Shown one piece after another: positions 17,598 through 25,094 of a stretch of DNA of 51,658 nt. This stretch comes from an uncultured Nitrosomonas sp. Its GTDB lineage: Bacteria; Pseudomonadota; Gammaproteobacteria; Burkholderiales; Nitrosomonadaceae. Each line of letters starts with the position of its first letter. Within the stretch, counting starts at the first letter, position 1. A program made the position numbers and the translations under genes. The notes beneath the pieces were generated by a model. The model had not been told where the DNA came from, did not search any database, and worked only from the letters and a program-made list of their open reading frames with translations. The stretch is taken from contig CADEDJ010000005.1 of assembly GCA_902826055.1 (NCBI GenBank), positions 43,181 through 94,838 of the forward strand. Direction: 5' to 3'.

Positions 17598-18783
17598 ACA
17601 CAAAACAAATCTAGCAAAGCCTAAGGTAGGGCTTGTCCTAACCGGAGGTGGTGCTCGTGCGGCCTATCAAGTAGGTGTGTTGCGAGCAATCGCCGAATTA
17701 TTACCCGATAAAACACGCAACCCATTTCCTGTAATTTGTGGAACTTCAGCGGGTGCAATCAATGCTGCCAGTATTGCAGTTTCAGCTAACAACTTTGCTG
17801 AAGGTATCCAGCAACTTGAAACTGTCTGGTCAAATTTCCATGTTAATCAGATTTATCGATCAGACTTTATGGGAGTATTGCATAATACACTACGTTGTTT
17901 ATTGTCATTGGTATCAAGTGAGTATGGCCAACATAATCCGATTTCATTATTAGATAATTCGCCGTTAGAGGCTTTGCTAAAAAAACGCTTTCCATTCCGT
18001 TCCATTCAATATGGCATTCGTTCGGGTGCGTTGCATGCTTTGGGACTAACCGCCTGGGGGTATACTTCGGGACAATCAGTAACGTTCTATCAAGCGGCAA
18101 GAGAAGTAATGCCTTGGAAAAGAGCGCAAAGATTGGGTATTCCGGTTGATATTGGGATCGAGCATTTAATGGCTTCTTCTTCGATACCGTTTATTTTCCC
18201 TGCAGTAAGGTTGAATCGCGAATATTTTGGCGATGGTTCAATGCGCCAGCTTGCTCCCATTAGCCCAGCATTACATCTTGGTGCTGACAAGGTACTCATT
18301 ATCGGCGTACGTAAACCAGTGACCGATGAACCTAAACGTGTCAGCGCTACGGGTTATCCCCCCTTTGCACAGATTGCCGGACATGCACTCAACAGTATTT
18401 TTGTTGATAGTTTGGATGTTGATTTGGAGCGTTTGTTGCGGATTAATGAAACGCTTAAACTGATTCCTCATGAAATATTTAAAGAAACAAACATATCATT
18501 ACGCCCTGTTGAAGCGATGATGATAGCTCCCAGTGAGGGCATCAATGAAATTGCACAAAAGTATGCGCATACTTTACCGAGGATCATGCGTTACTTATAT
18601 CGTGCGATCGGTGCAATGGGACCGAACGGTTCGACGTTATTGAGCTACGTGTTGTTTGAAGCGCCTTTTTGCCAAGATCTCATAGCATTGGGTTATAACG
18701 ATACATTGCAGCAAAAAGAAGATCTTTTGAAGTTTATCGGTGTTAAAGCCGAGGAGCCGGAGTTGTTATTGAAACAATGGTGA
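17590..18783 (+). CDS. Patatin-like phospholipase
   Basis: A 397-residue patatin-domain lipid acyl hydrolase. It has the glycine-rich oxyanion loop TGGGARAAYQ (residues 18-27), the nucleophile elbow GTSAG (Ser53) and the catalytic dyad Asp in FGDGS (Asp215). No signal peptide is seen, so action in the cytoplasm or at the inner membrane is likely. The start is a GTG overlapping the preceding small gene. The C-terminal ~150 residues are an accessory region without a recognised domain. TerC follows after 42 bases. Confidence 0.88.
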   Translation: MHEHKTNLAKPKVGLVLTGGGARAAYQVGVLRAIAELLPDKTRNPFPVICGTSAGAINAASIAVSANNFAEGIQQLETVWSNFHVNQIYRSDFMGVLHNTLRCLLSLVSSEYGQHNPISLLDNSPLEALLKKRFPFRSIQYGIRSGALHALGLTAWGYTSGQSVTFYQAAREVMPWKRAQRLGIPVDIGIEHLMASSSIPFIFPAVRLNREYFGDGSMRQLAPISPALHLGADKVLIIGVRKPVTDEPKRVSATGYPPFAQIAGHALNSIFVDSLDVDLERLLRINETLKLIPHEIFKETNISLRPVEAMMIAPSEGINEIAQKYAHTLPRIMRYLYRAIGAMGPNGSTLLSYVLFEAPFCQDLIALGYNDTLQQKEDLLKFIGVKAEEPELLLKQW

Positions 18784-18825
18784 CATTTTTATCTGATTGA
18801 TTGGTACTTTTGTAGGGAAAAATAA

Positions 18826-19551
18826 ATGGGATTCGATAATCCACAATTCTGGATTGCAGTCATGCAAATCATCGCAATCGATATCGTGTTGGGTGGTGAT
18901 AATGCCGTTGTTATTGCGCTTGCCTGTAGGCGGTTACCAGAGCATCAGCGAAAGCTTGGAATTTTTTGGGGTGTTTTCGGCGCAATTATTTTGCGCGTGG
19001 TGTTGATCTTTTTTGCCTTGAGTTTATTGGCAATACCTTATTTGAAGATAGTTGGAGCGGCACTTTTACTATGGATTGGTATAAAACTGCTACAGCCAGA
19101 GTCTGAAGGTGCTCATGAGATTGATGCCAGTACGACATTAATCGGTGCCATTAAAACCATCATTGTCGCTGATGCTGTAATGAGCCTTGACAATGTGATT
19201 GCCATTGCCGGTGCGGCCAAAGATGAAATTGGGTTGGTAATTTTTGGTTTGGTGATCAGTGTGCCCATTATTGTGTGGGGTAGTCAATTAGTGATGAGAG
19301 TTATGGATCGCTATCCAATCACTATCGTCATTGGTGCTGGCTTACTGGGATGGATTGCTGGCGATATGGTCGTGACCGATGTGGCGACCAAAGAATGGGT
19401 TAATACACAAGCGAAGTATTTACATTGGATGGCGCCGGTGGTTGCTGCATTAGTTGTAATTGTTACGGGTAAAGTATTAGCCGCACGGCAACAAGCCAAG
19501 CTTAGGCCAGTGATTGATCTGGTTCACGACGATACTACTCCCAAGCAGTAA
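18826..19551 (+). CDS. TerC-family integral membrane protein
   Basis: A 241-residue TerC/YjbE-type membrane protein with about seven transmembrane helices. Diagnostic segments are IAIDIVLGGDNAVVIALA near the N-terminus and VADAVMSLDNVIAIAGAA in the middle, whose acidic residues in membrane helices are linked to metal-ion handling. TerC proteins have been implicated in tellurite resistance and manganese efflux; the substrate here cannot be told. The N-terminal MGFDNPQFWIA start is typical. It lies in a co-directional run. Confidence 0.88.
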   Translation: MGFDNPQFWIAVMQIIAIDIVLGGDNAVVIALACRRLPEHQRKLGIFWGVFGAIILRVVLIFFALSLLAIPYLKIVGAALLLWIGIKLLQPESEGAHEIDASTTLIGAIKTIIVADAVMSLDNVIAIAGAAKDEIGLVIFGLVISVPIIVWGSQLVMRVMDRYPITIVIGAGLLGWIAGDMVVTDVATKEWVNTQAKYLHWMAPVVAALVVIVTGKVLAARQQAKLRPVIDLVHDDTTPKQ

Positions 19552-19588
19552 TTATTTATCTATATCGCAAATAATTGAGAGATTGATC

Positions 19589-20014
19589 ATGTTAAAAATC
19601 TTATTACCCGTAGATGGTTCTAATAATTCCAGTCAAGCAATCACGAATTTTATTCGCCTGCTGGATTGGTATAAGGAAAAACCGGAGCTGCATTTGTTGA
19701 ATGTGCAATATCCCTTGGATGGCAATGTATCTTTGTTTATTAATCAAGCGGATATTAAACAGTATCATCAAGAGGAAGGGCTAAAAAACTTGCAAAGTAG
19801 TCGTGATTTGCTCGATAAGGCAGGTGTTGTATATCAATATCATATTACTGTTGGCGATCCAGCGGAAATGATCGTTCGATTTGCTGTGGAGAAGCATTAT
19901 GATCAAATTGTCATGGGACCGCGGGGTAAAGGAAATATTCAAGGCTTGTTACTGGGGTCGGTAACAAACAAAGTTATGCAATTATCAAACATTCCTGTGT
20001 TATTGGTTAAGTAA
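19589..20014 (+). CDS. Universal stress protein (UspA family)
   Basis: A 141-residue single-domain USP fold. MLKILLPVDGS at the N-terminus and GPRGKGNIQGLLLGSVTNKVMQ near the C-terminus form the ATP-binding G-2x-G-9x-G(S/T) pattern, so it is probably an ATP-binding member. The frame extends upstream into terC, but the ATG at 19589 with GAGA before it gives the family N-terminus. It follows terC by 37 bases and precedes the MBL-fold gene by 28. Confidence 0.9.
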   Translation: MLKILLPVDGSNNSSQAITNFIRLLDWYKEKPELHLLNVQYPLDGNVSLFINQADIKQYHQEEGLKNLQSSRDLLDKAGVVYQYHITVGDPAEMIVRFAVEKHYDQIVMGPRGKGNIQGLLLGSVTNKVMQLSNIPVLLVK

Positions 20015-20042
20015 GTTTCTATCAATTATTAAGGTAAATCGA

Positions 20043-20807
20043 TTGAAGCTCAGGATTCTTGGGTGTAGCGGTGGAATAGGAAGTGGTGCGCATACCACCG
20101 CCATGCTGCTGGATGATGATATCTTGATCGATGCAGGAACCGGTGTCACGAATTTGAGCATGGAAGAGATGATCAAGATCGATCATGTTTTTGTCACCCA
20201 TGCACACTTGGATCATGTGGCTTGTATTCCTTTTTTAGTCGATACGGTGGGTTTTAAACGTAACAAACCGATAGTCGTTCATGCCACACAAGCTACGTTG
20301 GATACTTTGCGTACACATTTGTTTAATTGGCATCTGTGGCCCGATTTTACCAAGATTCCCAACAGTAACTCGCCTTATATGCGCTATGAAACTTTGTCAT
20401 TGGGCTGTGTGATTAATCTGAACGAGCGCAAGGTTATACCGATACCTGCAAATCATGTTATTCCAACTGTCGGTTTTCAATTAGATTCGGGGCAAAGCAG
20501 TCTGGTGTTTACTGCAGATACGACAACTAATTATCCATTTTGGTCAGTTATCAACAAAATAGAGAATTTGCGCTATTTGATTATTGAGTCCGCTTTTTGC
20601 AATCAGAAAAGAGATATTGCCGGGAGGTCCAAGCATCTTTGTCCTAGCTTGCTGGCGGAGGAGCTGGAAAATCTTGAGCGAGATGCGGAAATATTTATTT
20701 CTCATTTAAAGCCTGGTGAAGCCGATATTACTATGCATGAAATACAGCAAAGTATGGCGAAATTTAATCCACGCAGGCTTGAGAATGGTCAATTATTTGA
20801 GTTTTAG
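20043..20807 (+). CDS. MBL-fold hydrolase, cyclic-nucleotide phosphodiesterase-like
   Basis: A 254-residue metallo-beta-lactamase-fold enzyme. The metal motif THAHLDH (His53, His55, Asp57, His58) lies after ILIDAGTGV, with further ligands in ANHVIP, TADTT and SHLKPG. The overall pattern resembles class II 3',5'-cyclic-nucleotide phosphodiesterases and RNase Z-like enzymes. Which activity it has cannot be settled by eye. The start is TTG at 20043 with AAGGT upstream. It sits directly before the GAF-domain ATPase gene, and a role in removing a signalling nucleotide sensed by the GAF domain is an inference from this pairing. Confidence 0.8.
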   Translation: MKLRILGCSGGIGSGAHTTAMLLDDDILIDAGTGVTNLSMEEMIKIDHVFVTHAHLDHVACIPFLVDTVGFKRNKPIVVHATQATLDTLRTHLFNWHLWPDFTKIPNSNSPYMRYETLSLGCVINLNERKVIPIPANHVIPTVGFQLDSGQSSLVFTADTTTNYPFWSVINKIENLRYLIIESAFCNQKRDIAGRSKHLCPSLLAEELENLERDAEIFISHLKPGEADITMHEIQQSMAKFNPRRLENGQLFEF

Positions 20808-20828
20808 AAAATTTAGGGAATGTATGTC

Positions 20829-23210
20829 ATGAATACAACTGCCACAACATCCTTGATGCGGAAAGATATTGCGGATAGTAATGGTGCGGCAAATTTTTCT
20901 ACCAACCTGCAATCGATTATCGGCAAGTTGCGCGCGGCGAAAAATATTGATGAAATCATACTGGATGGAAGTAAAGATCTTTGTAGTTTGTTTCATGCAG
21001 ACCGGTTAATTATTTATACCCTGAGCGAGAATCGGTCATTTCTGACAACTCGTGTCAAAGCAGCATTTGATTCGATTCAAGACCTAAAATTACCTGTACT
21101 TGAAACCACTATTACCGGTTATGTCAGCCTGAAAAAGAAAGTTGTAAACATTGAGGATGTCTACAACAAAAACGAGTTACGGCAAATTGATTCTGCGCTC
21201 ACTTTTTCGCATGAAGTAGATAAACGTACCGGATATCGTACTAAACAAATGCTTGTTGCGCCAATTCTAGGTGCCGAAACTGGGGATCTATTGGGTGTGA
21301 TTCAAGTGATCAACCATAAAAATGGTACGCCATTTACAGCAACTGCGGTTGATGGTTTAGTTGAAGTTTGCCGCGTAATGGCTGCTATTCTTAAGCAAGG
21401 TTGGAAAGCGGATCAAGTACCCAAATCAAAATATGATTATCTGGTTTTTGATGGCGTGATTTCTGCCGCTGAACTGGAATTGGCGGCACGCTCTGCACGA
21501 AAAAAAGGCTGTGATCTGGAAGATGTATTGATTGATGAGCTGCAAATCGAGGCGGCGCAGATTGGTAAAGCACTCTCTTCATTTTTTGCTATTCGCTACG
21601 AACCTTATAAGAAAGATCGCATTAAACCCATAGACCTCCTTAAGCATTTAAAAAGGGATTATGTGGAAAGTAATGCGTGGATGCCGATCGATGAAAGTAA
21701 AGCTGGCTTGGTAGTATTAACGCTTGATCCTGAACGAATTAAATCGCAACGCATTGCCAGCACGATTTTTTCCAAACACAAAATAGTTTATACCGTTACT
21801 ACCAAGCGTGAATTTGCTGCAACTCTTGAACAATTTTATGGCGGCACCCAAGATGATATCGCTACCGGCGACATCAGCGACATGCTCTTCAATATGGAAG
21901 GCGAGAATGTCGATGAAGCGCATAACGAAATTGAGGAATCTTCGGCCGCATCGGACAATGAACTAGTCAAATTAGTCAATAAGATCATCATAGATGCTTA
22001 TAAAAAAGGCGTATCGGACATCCATATAGAACCTTATTCGGGTAAGGAAAAAACAAAAATTCGTTTTCGCAAAGACGGCTCACTTATGCCTTATATCGAG
22101 ATTCCGTCAAGTTATCGCAATCCCTTGATAACACGTATCAAGATCATGTGCGATTTGGATATTTCTGAAAAACGTAAACCTCAGGATGGCAAAATAAAAT
22201 TCAGAAAATTTGCGCCGTTGGATATTGAGCTTCGCGTTGCCACAATTCCATCGGCAGGTGGCATTGAAGACGTAGTGATGCGGATTCTTGCCGCTGGAGA
22301 ACCAATTCCATTGGAGAAAATGGGTTTTACCGCATATAACCTAGAAGCACTCAAAAAAATTATCAGTAAACCCTACGGATTATTTTTTGTGTGCGGCCCA
22401 ACAGGTTCCGGTAAAACAACTACCCTGCATTCTGTCTTGAAATATCTTAATCGGGATGACACCAAGATATGGACAGCGGAAGATCCTGTTGAAATCACTC
22501 AGAAAGGCTTGCGTCAGGTGCAGATCAATGTCAAAGCAGGATTGACTTTTCCAGTCATTATGCGTTCTTTTCTGCGTGCGGACCCGGACATCATAATGGT
22601 GGGTGAGATGCGCGATAAGGAGACCACGAGTATTGGCATCGAAGCGTCATTAACCGGGCATTTGGTGTTGGCAACGTTGCATACCAATAGCGCGCCGGAA
22701 TCGGTAATTCGTTTGCTGGATATGGGCATGGATCCGTTTAATTTTTCCGATGCGCTGCTGGGTGTTTTGGCGCAACGTCTGGCCAAACGTTTGTGCAAAT
22801 GCAAGGAATCATATGTGGCTGATGAGCGTGAGATCAATGCGTTATTAATGGAATATTGCGAAGAATTGCGAAACATTGAGCGGTTTAAGGCAAACCCAGA
22901 AAAAGCCTATCAAGAAATTCTTGATCAGTGGATTCAGCAATATGGTGACGACAAAGGTCAAATTATTTTGTGTAAACCAGTTGGCTGTGAAGATTGTAAC
23001 GATAGTGGTTTTGCCGGTCGGGTTGGATTGCATGAATTGATGACGGCAACCGATGCTTTGAAAAAAAATGTCCAGGAACGTGCGCGTGTAGCGGATATGC
23101 TCGTTACAGCACTAGGCGACGGTATGCGGACATTGAAGCAGGATGGCATTGAAAAAGTGCTGCAAGGCATTACCGATATCCATCAAGTGCGAGTAGTGTG
23201 TATCAAGTAA
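20829..23210 (+). CDS. GAF-domain GspE/PilB-family secretion or pilus ATPase
   Basis: About 793 residues. Residues ~20-190 form a GAF-like domain. Residues ~195-340 resemble a divergent MshEN/T2SSE N-terminal domain. From ~370 comes the hexameric ATPase with Walker A GPTGSGKTT (523-531), the aspartate-box region and Walker B DPDIIMVGEMRD (~585-597), and the GspE/PilB tetracysteine site made of LCKCKE and VGCEDC. The N-terminal GAF domain sets it apart from housekeeping PilB. ATG at 20829 is chosen because AGGGA is 9 bases upstream; an ATG at 20820 is in frame but too close. No secretin or pseudopilin gene is adjacent; pilA lies 1.3 kb away on the other strand. Confidence 0.85.
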   Translation: MNTTATTSLMRKDIADSNGAANFSTNLQSIIGKLRAAKNIDEIILDGSKDLCSLFHADRLIIYTLSENRSFLTTRVKAAFDSIQDLKLPVLETTITGYVSLKKKVVNIEDVYNKNELRQIDSALTFSHEVDKRTGYRTKQMLVAPILGAETGDLLGVIQVINHKNGTPFTATAVDGLVEVCRVMAAILKQGWKADQVPKSKYDYLVFDGVISAAELELAARSARKKGCDLEDVLIDELQIEAAQIGKALSSFFAIRYEPYKKDRIKPIDLLKHLKRDYVESNAWMPIDESKAGLVVLTLDPERIKSQRIASTIFSKHKIVYTVTTKREFAATLEQFYGGTQDDIATGDISDMLFNMEGENVDEAHNEIEESSAASDNELVKLVNKIIIDAYKKGVSDIHIEPYSGKEKTKIRFRKDGSLMPYIEIPSSYRNPLITRIKIMCDLDISEKRKPQDGKIKFRKFAPLDIELRVATIPSAGGIEDVVMRILAAGEPIPLEKMGFTAYNLEALKKIISKPYGLFFVCGPTGSGKTTTLHSVLKYLNRDDTKIWTAEDPVEITQKGLRQVQINVKAGLTFPVIMRSFLRADPDIIMVGEMRDKETTSIGIEASLTGHLVLATLHTNSAPESVIRLLDMGMDPFNFSDALLGVLAQRLAKRLCKCKESYVADEREINALLMEYCEELRNIERFKANPEKAYQEILDQWIQQYGDDKGQIILCKPVGCEDCNDSGFAGRVGLHELMTATDALKKNVQERARVADMLVTALGDGMRTLKQDGIEKVLQGITDIHQVRVVCIK

Positions 23211-23304
23211 AGTATGCAAGAGGTTGATCTCGAGAGAGGCCTGTCCTGTTTTGATTACGTGCCCGCTAGTAATGTATCTCGTCAAGTAGTTTACCAAGAC
23301 TGGT

Positions 23305-23542
23305 CTAGGCGATCTTTAAATCATAAGTGGCTTGCAAATTGAGCCAGTATTGCGGTGATTGATTAAAGGCTCGTCCAATCCGCAAGGTCAATTCCGCTGT
23401 GACGGTGCGTGTTTCTTTGATGATACGCATCGATAAAAGTGCCGATGGTGCGCGTAAACTCATCGTGAGAACTATTCAATTCGTTTAAGTTTTCGCTTAA
23501 ATTTTCACCCGAATGAATTGCGGGTACTCCTTGTTTAGTCAT
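23305..23542 (-). pseudogene. higA-like antitoxin remnant, frameshifted
   Basis: The first part, from ATG 23542, reads MTKQGVPAIHSGENL and then ELNSSHDEFTRTIGT, matching the start of the HigA helix-turn-helix antitoxin family. The C-terminal part is in a different frame (23305-23430), reading TVTAELTLRIGRAFNQ and SPQYWLNLQATYDLKIA, the typical HigA end. One frameshift around 23425-23440 separates them, so no full antitoxin can be made. Confidence 0.8.
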
Positions 23543-23870
23543 GATAATTTCCCAATGATAATCTGTGATTTCAACGTCACATACATCGCCACTTTCAGAG
23601 CAGAACCACAAGCCCATCGGTTGTTGATATGGATACTTTACTGTCCGTGCGGTCATGCGTCAGTGCTTCCAATTTGTTTGATGGCGGTAGGCGTAAATTC
23701 TCAATTCGTGCCGCTGCATCCAATTGTGTCAAGCGCGTGGCTGCTCATTTGAGAATATCTGACGGGAAACGGCGGGATTTGCCAGTAAAATAAATGCGTT
23801 TTGTCTCTGCGTTGGCGAAACTTCGTGTTGAACAATCGATAAATAAACCGCTTATAGCTTTGTCAATGAC
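23543..23870 (-). pseudogene. higB-like toxin remnant, multiply frameshifted
   Basis: Pieces of a HigB/RelE-type toxin occur in order but in changing frames. FANAETKRIYFTGKSRRFP leads to a stop at 23745-23747. RIENLRLPPSNKLEAL follows in a second frame, and PMGLWFCSESGD with VCDVEITDYH in a third. The order and the C-terminal DVEITDYH are those of HigB. The stop that should follow DYH is missing, so the frame runs into the higA remnant. At least two frameshifts and a lost stop codon make it non-functional. Confidence 0.8.
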
Positions 23871-24415
23871 ATGAGCTGAGTAAGTTTAGGGATCCGAGAA
23901 TATGACAAGCGAAAGAATGAACAGTATTATGATAATTAGAGAAAATTTATTGAATAATCAGTCTGTTGTTGTAATCTTCTGTCAATTTTTTTAGCTTATC
24001 TATCTTGAGAATGACGAAAATTGTCACTTTCTGACATAATGCGCTGCAGGGTACAGAAAATAAAATCATCAGTTATTTTATTGGTGAATGAGAGGGCGAC
24101 TCTCCAGCCATTTTTTGGAAGACGCCTGGCTCTCATTTTGAAACGGTTAACCCGGCTACTGACAAATAAGAAGAAACAGTAAAGTCGAATTTGTAAAATG
24201 GGTTGGCATTTCATTTTTTCCTGAGTTGGGTGATTGCTGCTTTTTGGCCGAGTGCTTGAAATGAATAGTAATGCTACATTAACTCTATCATTGTTACCCG
24301 TTAACATCTATTGAACCTGGGTTAGGTTAACCAGTGTATTGCTTTTGCATTAACGAAGAAGGTAGTGAATTGTTGGGGCTGGTGGTATTTTTTCAGATCA
24401 TTGCAAGCTAACAAA
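23871..24415. other. Intergenic stretch between higBA remnant and pilA terminator
   Basis: I see no gene here. An open minus-strand frame (23996-24307, 103 codons) has an unlikely composition and no ribosome-binding site. A small palindrome TGTCA, CTTTC, TGACA lies around 24020-24035. The area is AT-rich. Confidence 0.45.
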
Positions 24416-24444
24416 TGAAAAAACCGCCTTGGTTTAAGGCGGTT
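24416..24444 (-). terminator. Intrinsic terminator of pilA
   Basis: On the minus strand AACCGCCTT, a 5-base loop and AAGGCGGTT form a perfect 9-bp stem, followed by TTTTTTC. It lies about 75 bases after the pilA stop. Confidence 0.9.
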
Positions 24445-24520
24445 CTTATTAGAGTATTACTTAAAATTTCAATCGAATTTAATTGCAACCCTATTGAATT
24501 TCAAATATTACGAAATGAAA

Positions 24521-24946
24521 TTAACAGAATCCTTTAGAGACACAGCCGCCACTTTTAACCCATTGAATGGGGGTATTGGCAGCAGCAGCTGCTGTAAGAA
24601 TATATGTATCTCCGGCTACTAGCCCATTGGTAGCTGCTGGAACCATGGTTATTATCGCTGCTGTAGCGGTATTACCACTAATAGTGCCAGATGCTACTTG
24701 ACCGGAGGTACCAACAGCTCCAGGTACCCCATTATTACCATGTGTACAATTAAGTAAAGATGCTGTTTCTTGAAAACATAATTCTATTGCAAGTTTAAGG
24801 GGTGCTGCAGCTGATACGACTTCACTATATCTCGCTTTGGTAGTATAGGTTTGATAAGCAGGCACCGCCACAGCGGCCAAAATACCAATAATTGCGACAA
24901 CAATCATTAATTCGATGAGGGTAAAACCTTTTTGTGTGTGTTGCAT
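24521..24946 (-). CDS. pilA: Type IV major pilin PilA
   Basis: Prepilin of 141 residues. The leader MQHTQKG is cut by prepilin peptidase after Gly7, giving mature [20 protein letters not shown] with the essential Glu5. The C-terminal half is Ala/Thr/Gly-rich with two cysteine pairs (LCFQE with LLNC, and GGCVSKGFC), the last forming the disulfide D-loop usual in pilins. AAAGGAG lies 8 bases before the ATG at 24946; a GTG at 24979 in the same frame is rejected. A sigma-54 promoter lies upstream and a strong terminator follows, so it is probably monocistronic. Assembly genes are not in the window. Confidence 0.93.
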   Translation of the reverse strand: MQHTQKGFTLIELMIVVAIIGILAAVAVPAYQTYTTKARYSEVVSAAAPLKLAIELCFQETASLLNCTHGNNGVPGAVGTSGQVASGTISGNTATAAIITMVPAATNGLVAGDTYILTAAAAANTPIQWVKSGGCVSKGFC

Positions 24947-25000
24947 TTGTTGTTCTCCTTTAGATTGAATAGGGCACACTTAACGTGTGTGACTTTATTA

Positions 25001-25016
25001 AGCAGAAAACGTGCCA
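25001..25016 (-). promoter_or_regulatory. Sigma-54 promoter of pilA
   Basis: The minus strand reads TGGCACGTTTTCTGCT. This matches the RpoN consensus TGGCACG-N4-TTGCW at all but one position, with GG and GC at exactly the required spacing. Transcription would start near 24990, 44 bases before the ATG. Pilin genes are controlled by RpoN with PilR in several proteobacteria, which agrees. Confidence 0.8.
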
Positions 25017-25094
25017 GTTTTGTTGTAAAAAATTATCGTGCCATAGATTGATTGATGAGTCGCGTAACAATTATCGAATAGGGGTTTCAAATGA

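Noticed and set aside
23363..23656. A 97-residue minus-strand protein
   Set aside because: It is the end of a higB remnant joined to the start of a higA remnant through a lost stop codon, not a real gene.
23996..24307. A 103-residue minus-strand frame between higBA and pilA
   Set aside because: No ribosome-binding site, no domain, improbable composition.
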